A DNA stretch of 64,000 nucleotides. It comes from PALSA-693 sp963702305 (lineage in GTDB: Bacteria > Actinomycetota > Acidimicrobiia > Acidimicrobiales > Palsa-688). The DNA is taken from contig CAVPBX010000018.1 of NCBI GenBank assembly GCA_963702305.1, positions 186,001-250,000 of the forward strand, written 5' to 3'. Under the pieces are notes generated by a model that saw only the letters and a program-made list of their open reading frames with translations, searched no databases and was not told where the DNA came from. Positions 35,139 to 46,574 of this stretch are shown here, in pieces. Each line of letters begins with the position of its first letter. The first letter of the stretch is position 1. A program made the position numbers and the translations under genes.

Positions 35139-36428
35139 TCAGGCCAGTTGGTGCACGCTGGCCGGAGTCCACTGGCTCCAGTCGGTCGACCAGTCCATCA
35201 CTCCGTGGTCCCCGTACGCCGGCGGGCGAGGGCCGCCGACCACCTGCACCACGTCGCCGACCCGGCTGAAGTTGAAGAACGTCAGCGAGTTGGTCGGGCT
35301 CAGGTTGATGCACCCGTGCGACACGTTGACGGAGCCCTGGGCGCCGACCGACCATGGGGCGTCGTGCACGTACTCACCGCTGTCGGAGATGTGCACGTCG
35401 TTGTACACGTACTCGTCGTAGCCGGCCGACGAGTTGACGGGAATGCCCACCGTCGACGAGACCATGTGCACCACGTGCTCACGGTCCAGCACGATGTGGT
35501 CGCCGTTCATGGTCGGATAGACCGTGCTGCCGGCGCTGATCGGGTAGCTGCCCACCACCGCGCCGTTGAGGGTGACGGTCATCACGTGGGTGGCCAGGTT
35601 GGCGGTGGAGACGCGGGCATCGCCGATGGTGAAGGTTTGATTGAGCCCGCCGTGGCCCCAGCGGCCCAGCCCCGCATCCCACCCGTCGAAGTTGGCGGTG
35701 ACGGTGATCTTCTCACCCGAAGGCCAGTAGGTCTTAGGCCGGAAGTGCAGCTCGTCCATGCTGAACCAGTGCCACCCGCCGGGCACCGGTTTCGACATGC
35801 TGACCGTGATGTGGGACAGGGCCGCGGCCTGCCCGGCGGTGGTCCGCACGTAGTGGTCGAAGTTGATGACGATGGGCTGGCCCACCCCGACGTCCATCCC
35901 GTCGGTGGGAAACGCGGTGGCGCCGACGAGGTAGGCGGGGGTGAGGGTCGAGAAGGTGGTCACCCGTTGGGCGCTGACCCCACCCGTACCCGTGACCGTC
36001 GTCACCACCCGGTAGTCGTTGGTCGGCAGGAGGGCAGCAGTCGACCGCCACTTATGGCCCGTGGCGTCCACCGCGCCGGCCAGCACGGTCCCGGCCGAAT
36101 CGGTCACCCGCACGGAGGTCACCGCGCCGGCGGTGCTCGTCACGACCACCGGGGCGTCCGGCGCCACTCCTGCCGCGCCCGAGGCCGGCGAGACGGTGAC
36201 CGCCGCCGCCAGTTGCTGCTGGACGAGGAGCTGGGCCTGGTGCGCCGCAACCGCCTGGGCGGACGCCACCTTCGCTTTCGTCTCGGCCACCTTGGCGGCA
36301 CTCGGCCCGCTGCTCGGCAGGACCAGCGCGGCCACCACGCCGCCGCCGACGAGCACGACCGCCCCGGTGACCGCCCACCATTGTGTCCACCACACTCGGC
36401 GCCTCAGGTGCTGCCCGCGCGTTTCCAC
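35139..36428 (-). CDS. L,D-transpeptidase with N-terminal anchor and Ig-like domains
   Basis: Cell-wall enzyme forming 3-3 cross-links in peptidoglycan or attaching proteins (family). 429 residues: membrane anchor at about 16-37 (WWAVTGAVVLVGGGVVAALV), an Ala/Gln-rich helical stretch (about 43-75), two Ig-like domains (about 77-265; TLTPAYLVGATAFPTDGMDV and WHWFSMDELHFRPKTYWPSG are typical of actinobacterial Ldt), then the YkuD catalytic domain with HISDSGEYVHDAPWS and SVNVSHGCINLSP, Cys373 being the nucleophile and His in SHGC conserved. Outside the membrane. It lies 74 bp downstream of glgB on the same strand but probably has its own role. Confidence 0.94.
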   Translation of the reverse strand: METRGQHLRRRVWWTQWWAVTGAVVLVGGGVVAALVLPSSGPSAAKVAETKAKVASAQAVAAHQAQLLVQQQLAAAVTVSPASGAAGVAPDAPVVVTSTAGAVTSVRVTDSAGTVLAGAVDATGHKWRSTAALLPTNDYRVVTTVTGTGGVSAQRVTTFSTLTPAYLVGATAFPTDGMDVGVGQPIVINFDHYVRTTAGQAAALSHITVSMSKPVPGGWHWFSMDELHFRPKTYWPSGEKITVTANFDGWDAGLGRWGHGGLNQTFTIGDARVSTANLATHVMTVTLNGAVVGSYPISAGSTVYPTMNGDHIVLDREHVVHMVSSTVGIPVNSSAGYDEYVYNDVHISDSGEYVHDAPWSVGAQGSVNVSHGCINLSPTNSLTFFNFSRVGDVVQVVGGPRPPAYGDHGVMDWSTDWSQWTPASVHQLA

Positions 36429-36502
36429 TCCATCAGGTTAGAGGGCGATGACTGACAGCACAGGTCACGACCGGCACTTTCCCGCCCGCGGCGAGGGGAG
36501 GG

Positions 36503-38716
36503 TTACCCGTTGACTCGACCGGGCGTGAGCCACAGCACCGCGAGGGGCGGCAGGGTGACCGCCGCCGACCAGCGCTGGCCGTGCCAGCCGATCTCCTCGG
36601 CCTCTACCGCGCCGTAGTTGCCGATCCCGCCACCCCCCCACTCGATGGCATCAGTGTTGAGCAGCTCCCGCCACGGCCCCGGCACGGGCAGGCCGACCCG
36701 GTAGCCGTACCGGGGCACGGGGGTCAGGTTGGCCAGGCAGGCCACCGCCTCTTCCACCCCCCGGCCGGGCCGGCGGCGTAGGAACGACAGGACGCTGTGC
36801 TCGCCGTCGTTGGCGTCGATCCAATCGAAGCCGGCCGGCTCGATGTCGTCCTCCCACATGGCGGGGGCCGCCCGGTACACCCGGTTGAGCTCCCGTACCA
36901 TCGAGTGCAGCCGGCGGTGCTCCTCCCAGTGATCGAGGATCCACCAGTCGAGCTGCTGCTCGTGGTTCCACTCGCGCTCCTGGGCCAGCTCGCCGCCCAT
37001 GAACAGGAGCTGCTTGCCGGGGTGGGCCCACATCCACCCGTACAGGGCCCGGAGGTTGGCGAGCTGCTGCCACCGGTCGCCGGGCATCTTGTTGAGCATC
37101 GACCGTTTGCCGTGCACCACCTCGTCGTGGGACAGCGGAAGGATGAAGTTTTCGGTCCAGGCGTACAGCAGGCCGAAGGTCAGCTCGCCGTGGTGGAAGC
37201 GGCGGTGGACCGGATCGTGCTGGAAGTAGTCGAGGGTGTCGTGCATCCAGCCCATGTTCCACTTGAAGCCGAACCCGAGCCCGCCCAGGTAGGTCGGTCT
37301 CGACACCCCCGGCCAGGCCGTGGACTCCTCCGCGATGACGGTCGCGCCCGGATACAGGCCGAAGACCGCCTCGTTGACCTCTTTCACAAACGCGACCGCG
37401 TCCAGGTTCTCGCGACCGCCGAAGCGGTTCGGTACCCACTCGCCTTCCTTACGCGAGTAGTCCAGGTACAGCATCGAGGCCACCGCGTCGACCCGCAGCC
37501 CGTCGATGTGGAACTCCTCGACCCAGTACAGGGCGTTCGCCACCAGGAAGTTGCGGACCTCGTTGCGTCCGAAGTTGAAGACCAACGTCCCCCAATCCGG
37601 CTGCTCGCCCTGGCGGGGATCGGCGTGCTCGTACAAGGCGGTGCCGTCGAAGCGGGCCAGGGCGAACTCGTCCCGCGGGAAGTGGGCCGGCACCCAGTCC
37701 AGGATCACGCCCAGACCGTGCTGGTGCAGGGCGTCGACCAGGACCCGGAAGTCGTCCGGCGTCCCGAAGCGCGACGTCGGGGCGTAGTAGCCGGACACCT
37801 GGTAGCCCCAGGACCCGCTGAACGGGTGCTCGGCGACGGGCATCATCTCCACGTGGGTGAAACCCAGGCCGGCGGCGTACGCCGGCAGCTGCTCGGCGAG
37901 TTCCCGATAGGTGAGCGGCTGGTATCGCCCGTCGTCGTCCGCCCCGTGGCGCCACGACCCCAGATGCACCTCGTAGACGGCCATCGGACTGCGCAACAGG
38001 TCCGTTCGGGCCCGGGCGTCAAGCCAGGCGGTGTCACCCCATTGGTGGTCGGTCGGCCCGACCACCACGCTGGCCGTCGCCGGCGGCTGCTCCATCTCGA
38101 ACGCCAGCGGGTCGGTCTTGAGGATCAGCCGCCCGTCGGCCGCCACCAGCTCGTACTTGTAGCGGGCCCCGGGAGTGACGCCCGGTATGAAGAGCTCCCA
38201 CACCCCTGACCCCCCGAGGGATCGCATGGGATGGAGGCGACCGTCCCAGTAGTTCCAGTCCCCGACGACGCGTACCGCCTGGGCGTTCGGCGCCCACACG
38301 GCAAACGAGACCCCGGCCATGCCGTCGTGGACCCGGGGATGGGCGCCCAGCATCTCCCACAGGCGCCGGTGCCGGCCTTCGCCGAACAGATGGAGGTCCA
38401 GCTCGCCGATCGTCGGCCACGACCGGTACGGATCGTCGAAGCGGACGGTGAGCTCCTTTTCGCCGTCCTGCGGGTAATCCGCCTCCAGCCGGTACTCCTT
38501 GACGCCCTTCCCGATGGGCCCCTCGTAGATGCCGGCCGGATGGATCTGCGCCATCGGGGTCTCCTTGGGCCGGGCGGCCGCGCCGGTGACCAGGCGCATG
38601 GCGGTGGCGTCCGGCCGGTAGGCCCGCACCACCCCGTCGTGCCGGCCGAGCACCCGGTGGGGATCACCGTGATGACCTCGGACGATCAGGTCCAGTTCGC
38701 TGTCGTCCACCGGCAC
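36503..38716 (-). CDS. glgB: 1,4-alpha-glucan branching enzyme GlgB
   Basis: Makes alpha-1,6 branches in glucan. 737 residues: N1 and CBM48 domains (about 1-225; GVSFAVWAPNAQAVRVVGDW), GH13 barrel with GSWGYQVSGYYAPTSRFGTP, nucleophile Asp410 in DGLRVDAVASML, Glu463 in VIAEESTAWPG and Asp531 in LPLSHDEVVHGK, then a C-terminal beta domain. GTG start at 38716 overlaps the maltokinase stop (TAGTG) and has AAGGAGG upstream. Last gene of glgE-treS-mak-glgB, where it branches the GlgE product. Confidence 0.97.
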   Translation of the reverse strand: MPVDDSELDLIVRGHHGDPHRVLGRHDGVVRAYRPDATAMRLVTGAAARPKETPMAQIHPAGIYEGPIGKGVKEYRLEADYPQDGEKELTVRFDDPYRSWPTIGELDLHLFGEGRHRRLWEMLGAHPRVHDGMAGVSFAVWAPNAQAVRVVGDWNYWDGRLHPMRSLGGSGVWELFIPGVTPGARYKYELVAADGRLILKTDPLAFEMEQPPATASVVVGPTDHQWGDTAWLDARARTDLLRSPMAVYEVHLGSWRHGADDDGRYQPLTYRELAEQLPAYAAGLGFTHVEMMPVAEHPFSGSWGYQVSGYYAPTSRFGTPDDFRVLVDALHQHGLGVILDWVPAHFPRDEFALARFDGTALYEHADPRQGEQPDWGTLVFNFGRNEVRNFLVANALYWVEEFHIDGLRVDAVASMLYLDYSRKEGEWVPNRFGGRENLDAVAFVKEVNEAVFGLYPGATVIAEESTAWPGVSRPTYLGGLGFGFKWNMGWMHDTLDYFQHDPVHRRFHHGELTFGLLYAWTENFILPLSHDEVVHGKRSMLNKMPGDRWQQLANLRALYGWMWAHPGKQLLFMGGELAQEREWNHEQQLDWWILDHWEEHRRLHSMVRELNRVYRAAPAMWEDDIEPAGFDWIDANDGEHSVLSFLRRRPGRGVEEAVACLANLTPVPRYGYRVGLPVPGPWRELLNTDAIEWGGGGIGNYGAVEAEEIGWHGQRWSAAVTLPPLAVLWLTPGRVNG

Positions 38717-40055
38717 TAGCTACCTCCTTCGACCAGCCGCTGGATGGCGCCTAGGGGTAGTGGTACCCAATCGGGGCGGTGGGCGCGCTCGTAGTCGAGC
38801 TCGTAGAGGGCCTTGTCCAGCTCGTAGGCGATCATCACCGCCGGATTCGACGCCGGTCCGGCCAGCAACGCCTCGATCCCCTCGACGTCGCGGTAGCCCT
38901 CGAGGAAGGCCTGGCGGTTGTGCGCGTCCCACGCCTCCGCCAGGGGTTCCAGGTTGGGCATCTCGTCGGGGAGGCGCTCCGTGAGGGCGTAGCGGGCGGC
39001 GTAGTCGAAGGATCGGAGCATGGAGCTGACGTCCTTGAGGGGAGAGGTGGGTGCGGTGCGCTCGGCGAGCGGCTTCGTTGGCTCGCCTTCGAAGTCGAGG
39101 ACGTACCAGCCGGTGTCGGTCTGCATGACCTGGCTCAGGTGGTAGTCGCCGTGGACCCGGATGGCCGGTCCGGGATCGTCGACCGCCCGCAACCGCGCCA
39201 GCAGCGGGGCAGCCGTCGCCACCAGGTCGGTGGCGGCCACCTCGGTGGCGGCGCGCAGGCGCGGCACCAGGCCCTCGACCAGGCCCCGCCACGCCTCCGC
39301 CACCGCGGGTGAGCGGACGATTCCGAAGGCGTGGGCCAGGGCCAGATGCATCTCCGCGGTCATCCGACCCAGCCGGCCGCTCTCGGCTGCGAAGTCCCCG
39401 CCGGCCTCGGAGGGATGCTCCGAGGTGGAGCTGTACAGATCGCGCAGCGACGTCAGGGCCAGCGCCCAACCTTCGGACCCCCCGGCCAGGAACTGCTGGC
39501 CGAACGCCAGGTCGTAGGGGTCGTCCCGCCAGGCGACCAGGGGGGCGGCCACGTGCTCGAAACCGGCGTCCGCCAGGGCCGAGGTGACCTCCACGTCGGG
39601 GTTGCGGCCCGGGTGGAGGCGGCGGAAGATCTTGAGGATGAGGCGGTCGTCGAACACCAGCGAGGTGTTGGACTGCTCGGTATTGATGGGGCGGGCGAAG
39701 GTGGCGGTCTGGGTCCCGTCGCTGGCGACCGAGAGCAGGATCCGAGCCAGCTCGGAGTCCAGGGTGGCGTCGTACAACACCCGGGAGTCCAACGGGCCCA
39801 GCACCGCGTCCTCCCGCCCGTGCAGGAAGTCGACCCGCTCGGCCAGGGCGCGGGCGCCGATCAGCACCTGGTAGTGGGCGCCCGACGTGGCGACGATGGC
39901 CTGCCACAGCCACGGGCCGTCGCCGTCGCCGGCCCACAACTCCCGGGCGCGTTCCACCTCGACCGACCCGGGGTCTGGGGGGTCGCCGGCGTACCAGCGC
40001 TGGCGCCCCAGGTACGACCCGATGAGGGCGTCGACCCCCTCGGGCAGGCTCCCGG

Positions 40056-40059
<4 letters not shown>
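38716..40059 (-). CDS. mak: Maltokinase (Mak/Pep2)
   Basis: Phosphorylates maltose to maltose-1-phosphate with ATP, the donor for GlgE. 447 residues: N-terminal cap ending near 110, SNTSLVFDDRLILKIFRRLH with the nucleotide-binding Lys, catalytic VHGDYHLSQVM and metal-binding YVLDFEGEPTKPL, and the EERTAPTSPLKDVSSMLRSF-like helix after it (here AERTAPTSPLKDVSSMLRSF). It is a stand-alone kinase; in some actinobacteria it is fused to TreS. Start GTG 40059 overlaps the treS stop by 4 bp (GTGA). Confidence 0.95.
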
Positions 40060-41758
<1,699 letters not shown>

Positions 41759-41765
<7 letters not shown>

Positions 41766-43693
41766 GCCTGGGTGCCACCCCGTAGGTCCAGCACGTGGGC
41801 CACCCGGTACGCGGGGTCGAGCCGGACGTAAGGCGTCCACCCGTACCACCGGAACTGCTCGCCCGACAGTTCGTCCACGACGGTGTACGGCCGGTCGTAC
41901 GGCAGGCCGACCTCCCTCAGGTCGAGCTGCAGGACGGCGTCCTGGGGCCAATCCGGATCCAGGTTGACGACGGTGAGGACCGCGTCCTCGCCGTCGTCGC
42001 TGCGCTTGCTGTACGCGATGACCGACGCGTTGGTGGTGGGGTGGAAGTGGATGGACCGGAGCCGGTGCAAGGCGGGGTGGCGGCGGCGGATGTCGTTGAG
42101 GGCCGTCATCAGCGGGGCCAGACTGTCCGGGCGGGCGTAGTCCCGGTCCTTGATCTCGTATTTCTCGGAGTGCAGGTACTCCTCGTTGGCGTCCGAGGCC
42201 GGCACGTTCTCGAACAGCTCGTAGCCGCTGTACACCCCGTAGGACGGGCTCATGGTGGCGGCCAGCACCAGACGCAGGGCGAAGGCGGCCGGCGGGCCGT
42301 AGCGCAGCGGGCCGGCCAGGATGTCGGGGGTGTTGGGCCAGAAGTTGGGCCGCATATAGTCCGCCACCGGGCCGTGGGCGAGCTCCTCCAGGTACGCCCA
42401 CAGCCCTTCCGGGCCGTGCTGCTCGGTCCGCCAGGTGAAATAGGTGTAGCTCTGGCTGAAACCGGCCTCGGCCAGGCGGGCCATGACCTTGGGCCGGGTG
42501 AAGGCCTCCGACAGGAACAGCACCTCGGGGTGTTCCTCGGTCACTGCCCCGATCAGCCACTCCCAGAAGGCGATCGGCTTGGTGTGGGGGTTGTCGACCC
42601 GGAAGATGGCGACGCCTCGGCCGATCCAGTAGTCGAGGATCCCCTTGCACGCCTCCCACAGGGCCACCCGGTCGGACTCGGCCGCCGGCCAGAAGTTGAT
42701 CGGGTAGATGTCCTGGTACACCTTGGGCGGGTTCTCGGCGCAGGCGATGGAGCCGTCCGGCCGGTGGTGGAACCACTCGGGATGCTCGCGGACCCAGGGG
42801 TGGTCCGGCGAGCATTGCAGGGCGTAGTCGAGGGCCACTTCCATCCCGTGCTCCCGGACGTCGGTCACCAGCTGTGAAAAGTCCTCGATGGTGCCGAGTT
42901 CCGGGTTGATGGCGGTGTGGCCCCCTTCGCTGCTCCCGATGGCCCACGGGCTGCCCGGGTCGTCATCCCCCGACGTCAGGGTGTTGTTGGGCCCTTTCCT
43001 GGCCGTGTGCCCGATGGGATGGATCGGGGGCAGGTACAGGACGTCGAAGCCCATGCCGGCCAGATCGGGGACTCGGGCGGCCACGCCTTTGAAGCCGCCG
43101 AAGGACCGCGGGAACAGCTCGTACCAGGCCCCGAACAGGGCCCGTTCGCGGTCCACCCACACCGGCTGTCCGGCGGACGCGGTCACGTCCACCGCCCCAT
43201 CCGGGCCCCACACCGCCGCGGCCACCTCGGGCGCCAGGGCCGGGCCCATCCGGTCGGCCGGGCTCAGGCTGCGGTCCCCCAGCGCGGCCACGGCCGCCGC
43301 CACGTGCGGTTGGGTCGCCGCGGGCTGCAGCAGCTGCAGCCCTTCGGCGATCTCCACGTCGATGGGTTGCGACGCGACCAGCTTGGCCCGCACCTTGTGG
43401 GCCCAGGTGGCGTGCCGGTCGGTCCAGGCCTCGACGACGAGGCGGTGCGGCCCGATCTGGGCCGGGACCACCCGGGACACCCAGTCGTCGTTGCCGAGCG
43501 GTTCGAGCACGCCGACCGACACCGGCGTCTTGCGGCCCTTCGCCAGTAGCAGGACCCGTCCCGTCAACACGTCGTGGCCCTCTTTGAACACCACCGCCCG
43601 GACCGGCACGGACTCCCCCACCACCGCCTTGGCGAAGTGCCCGGGATTGGGGGTCCGGGGCCGGACATCCTCGATCACCAGCCGTCCGGTCAC
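41759..43693 (-). CDS. glgE: Alpha-1,4-glucan:maltose-1-phosphate maltosyltransferase GlgE
   Basis: Extends alpha-glucan with maltosyl units from maltose-1-phosphate. 644 residues of the GH13_3 subfamily: N-terminal beta domain (VIEDVRPRTPNPGHFAKAVV), WYELFPRSFGGFKGVAARVP, HPIGHTARKGPNNTL, nucleophile Asp367 in IFRVDNPHTKPIAFWEWLI and Glu396 in LFLSEAFTRPKVM, and the inserted substrate-binding segment PPKVYQDIYPINFWP. GTG at 43693 has TAGCGT 6 nt upstream. First gene of glgE-treS-mak-glgB. Together these turn trehalose into branched glucan or run in the opposite direction for trehalose supply. Confidence 0.97.
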
Positions 43694-43699
43694 GCCTCA

Positions 43700-43705
43700 A
43701 CGCTA
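43700..43705 (-). promoter_or_regulatory. Candidate -10 element (TAGCGT) for glgE-treS-mak-glgB
   Basis: TAGCGT on the minus strand, 6 nt before GTG 43693, in the 89-bp divergent region with glgP. Confidence 0.45.
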
Positions 43706-43765
43706 CCCACCACCGAGCCCGACGACCCGCACCCTGGCCAGGCGTTGGTCGCGGTGCGCCGCGTC

Positions 43766-43780
43766 CCGTAGCTTCTACGG
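43766..43780 (+). promoter_or_regulatory. Palindrome covering the candidate glgP -10
   Basis: CCGTAG-CTT-CTACGG ends 2 nt before the glgP ATG and contains TAGCTT 8 nt before that start. It is both a possible -10 element and a possible operator or 5' hairpin. Confidence 0.38.
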
Positions 43781-43782
43781 CA

Positions 43783-46368
43783 ATGAGGGCACTTCGGAGC
43801 TTCACGGTGCGGGCCCGCCTCCCTGAGGCTCTCGGCCCCTTGCAAGAGCTGGCATTCAACCTGCGGTGGTCGTGGGACCACCGGACGCGAGACCTGTTTC
43901 GTTGGGTGGACCCACAAATCTGGGAGCTCACCTTCCACGACCCGGTGCGGCTGCTCAGCCTGGTGGGGCGGCAACGGCTGGAGCAGCTGGCCGCCGACCC
44001 CGCGTTCATGGGCTTCCTCGGCGAGATGCACGACGACCTGCACCGCTACCTGGAGGCCCCCCGCTGGTTCCAGAACCGGGCCGTCAGCCCGCTGCGCGGC
44101 GTGGCCTACTTCTCGCCCGAGTTCGGCATCGCCGAGGCCCTGCCGCAATACTCCGGCGGTCTGGGCGTGCTCGCCGGCGACCACCTCAAGGCCGCCAGCA
44201 GCCTCGGCATCCCCTTGACGGGGGTGGGCCTCATGTACCGGCTCGGGTACTTCCGCCAGCACCTGGACGCCGACGGGTGGCAGGAGGAGCGCTACCCCAT
44301 CCTGGACCCCCACGGCATGGCCCTGGAGCTGGTCGACGGGGTGCGAGTCTCGGTCGACATCGCCGGCGCCCTGCTGGAGGCGCAGGTCTGGCGGGCGCGG
44401 GTGGGGCGCATCGACCTGTACCTGCTCGACGCCGACGTGGACACCAACGACGACGAGCTGCGCGCCGTAACCGACCGGCTCTACGGCGGCGGCTCCGAGC
44501 ATCGGGTGCGCCAGGAGATCCTGCTCGGCATCGGCGGCGTCCGGGCCCTCGAGGCCGCCGGCGTGGAGACCCAGGTGTTCCACACCAACGAGGGGCACGC
44601 CGGCTTCCTGGGCCTGGAGCGCATCCGGAAGCTGATCACCACCGAGGGGTTGCGCTGGGACGAGGCCATCGAGGCGGCCCGCTCCGGCACCCTGTTCACC
44701 ACCCACACGCCCGTGGCCGCCGGCATCGACCGCTTCCCGCGGGCGCTGATGGAGCGGTACTTCAGTCGGTGGGCGGACGAGTGCGCGATCTCCATCGACA
44801 CCCTCATGTCCCTCGGGCACTTCCCGGGCGAGAACCCGACCGAGCCGTTCAACATGGCCGTGATGGGTCTGCGCCTGGCGGCCAAGTCCAACGGCGTCGC
44901 CCGCCTGCACGGCCGGACCAGCCGCGAGATGTTCCAGCCCCTGTGGCCGACGGTCCCCCCCGAGGAGACCCCGATCGGCTCCATCACCAACGGGGTGCAC
45001 GGCCGCACCTGGGTCTCCTCGCAGATGGATGACCTCTTTTCCAAATATGTGTCGCCCGCCTGGGACGAGGCCGGCCCGGGCGAGTGGGCCCGCATCAACG
45101 ACGCCCGCGACGACGAGCTGTGGCGGGCGCGTGAGCAGGGCCGCGACGCCCTGGTCAGCTTCGTCCGCGAGCGCCTCCGCAAGGCCCTCCAGGACCGCGG
45201 GGTGTCGGTCAGCGACGCGGCGTGGACCGACGAGATCCTCGACCCCCGCTACCTGATCGTCGGCTTCTCCCGCCGGTTCGCCACCTACAAGCGGGCCACG
45301 CTCCTGCTGTCCCAGCCCGACCGGCTGCGAGCGCTGCTGCTCAACGAGCAGCGCCCCGTCCAGCTGGTGTTCGCCGGCAAGGCCCACCCCGCCGACGATC
45401 TCGGCAAGGAGATGATCGCCCAGATCGTGCGCTTCTCGCGGGACCCGACCGTGCGGCACCGGATCACCTTCATCGAGGACTACGACATCTCGGTGGCCCG
45501 CATGATGTACCAGGGCAGCGACGTGTGGCTCAACACGCCCCGCCGGCCCATGGAGGCCAGCGGCACCAGCGGCGAGAAGGCGGCCCTCAACGGCGCCCTC
45601 AACTGCTCCATCCTCGACGGCTGGTGGGACGAGATGTTCGACGGCAGCAACGGCTGGGCCATTTCCTCCGCGGAGGCAATCACGGACGTCGAGCACCGCG
45701 ACGAGGTGGAAGCCAACAGCCTGTTCGAGCTGCTCGAGCGCCAGATCGTGCCGCTGTTCTACAACCGGGGCGGGGGGCGCTTCCCCCGGGACTGGGTGAC
45801 GCGGGTCAAGGCGTCCCTGCGATCGCTCGGCCCCAAGGTCATGGCCTCCCGGATGGTGCGCGACTACCTCGGGGAGATGTACGAGCCGATCGCGGCCCAG
45901 AGCGACGCCCTGGCCGCCGACGGGCACGCCCGGGCCCGGGCGCTGGCGGCCTGGAAGAAGCGGGTGACCGTCGCCTGGCCTGAGGTCAAGGTGGAGGTGG
46001 AGCCGGACGTGGCGGTCGGTCTGGTCGATCTGGGCGCCGAGCGGGAGGTGACCGCGCTCGTCCACCTGGGCTCGCTGACCACCGACGACGTGGCGGTGGA
46101 GCTGCTGCACGGGCCGGTGGCCGCCGGCGACGAGCTGACCGAGACCGAAGTGGTCCGCTTGCAGCTGGCTGACGCCGGGGTCGGGGCGGCGAAGGACAGC
46201 GGGGCTGGGGCGGACCCGGGCGGCGCGGGCGGCGCCGGCGGCGTGGTGCGGTACCGGGGCCGGTTCAGCTGCGACCAAGCCGGCCGGCATGGGTACGCGG
46301 TGCGGGTCGTGCCCTACCACCGGGATCTGGTCGTCCCGGTCGAGATGGGCTGCGTGACCTGGGGGTAG
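43783..46368 (+). CDS. glgP: Alpha-glucan (glycogen/maltodextrin) phosphorylase GlgP
   Basis: Releases glucose-1-phosphate from alpha-glucan. 861 residues of GT35, the group with an N-terminal DUF3417 domain (RARLPEALGPLQELAFNLRW, WVDPQIWELTFHDPVRLL), then VAYFSPEFGIAEALPQYSGG, LGVLAGDHLKAASSLGIPL, HTNEGHAGFLGLERI, and THTPVAAGIDRFP. The PLP Lys lies in SGTSGEKAALNGALN, followed by SILDGWWDEMFDGSNGWAI. Divergent from the GlgE operon, so synthesis and breakdown genes may share control. It ends with a Gly/Ala linker and a beta-rich tail. Confidence 0.96.
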   Translation: MRALRSFTVRARLPEALGPLQELAFNLRWSWDHRTRDLFRWVDPQIWELTFHDPVRLLSLVGRQRLEQLAADPAFMGFLGEMHDDLHRYLEAPRWFQNRAVSPLRGVAYFSPEFGIAEALPQYSGGLGVLAGDHLKAASSLGIPLTGVGLMYRLGYFRQHLDADGWQEERYPILDPHGMALELVDGVRVSVDIAGALLEAQVWRARVGRIDLYLLDADVDTNDDELRAVTDRLYGGGSEHRVRQEILLGIGGVRALEAAGVETQVFHTNEGHAGFLGLERIRKLITTEGLRWDEAIEAARSGTLFTTHTPVAAGIDRFPRALMERYFSRWADECAISIDTLMSLGHFPGENPTEPFNMAVMGLRLAAKSNGVARLHGRTSREMFQPLWPTVPPEETPIGSITNGVHGRTWVSSQMDDLFSKYVSPAWDEAGPGEWARINDARDDELWRAREQGRDALVSFVRERLRKALQDRGVSVSDAAWTDEILDPRYLIVGFSRRFATYKRATLLLSQPDRLRALLLNEQRPVQLVFAGKAHPADDLGKEMIAQIVRFSRDPTVRHRITFIEDYDISVARMMYQGSDVWLNTPRRPMEASGTSGEKAALNGALNCSILDGWWDEMFDGSNGWAISSAEAITDVEHRDEVEANSLFELLERQIVPLFYNRGGGRFPRDWVTRVKASLRSLGPKVMASRMVRDYLGEMYEPIAAQSDALAADGHARARALAAWKKRVTVAWPEVKVEVEPDVAVGLVDLGAEREVTALVHLGSLTTDDVAVELLHGPVAAGDELTETEVVRLQLADAGVGAAKDSGAGADPGGAGGAGGVVRYRGRFSCDQAGRHGYAVRVVPYHRDLVVPVEMGCVTWG

Positions 46369-46419
46369 CCGGGGCCGGCGGCGGCAGGGGCCGCACCTCA
46401 CGGCGAGCCCCCGCCGGGT

Positions 46420-46486
46420 GCGATTTGTATCCATGGTGCACTTATGTCTATGAGATACACATAAGTGCACCAGAGATACAAATCGC
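46420..46486. repeat. AT-rich long inverted repeat between glgP and the GTPase gene
   Basis: Left arm GCGATTTGTATC (46420-46431), three bases, GGTGCACTTATGT (46435-46447); 11-nt loop; right arm ACATAAGTGCACC (46459-46471), three bases, GATACAAATCGC (46475-46486). Both 12- and 13-bp blocks pair perfectly. It is much richer in A/T than its surroundings. It lies between convergent genes and could be a two-way terminator, a mobile hairpin element, or a protein site; no transposase is near. Confidence 0.7.
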
Positions 46487-46574
46487 GCCACCTCCCGACG
46501 CCACCCGACGCCCACCTAGGCCAGCCCCGACAGCCGCCGCCAGCCGGCGTCAGCCCCCCGCCGGCCGCCGGCCT

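Noticed and set aside
43690..46515. Very long open frame antisense to glgP
   Set aside because: No recognisable motif, composition of a mirror frame, and glgP is complete on the other strand.
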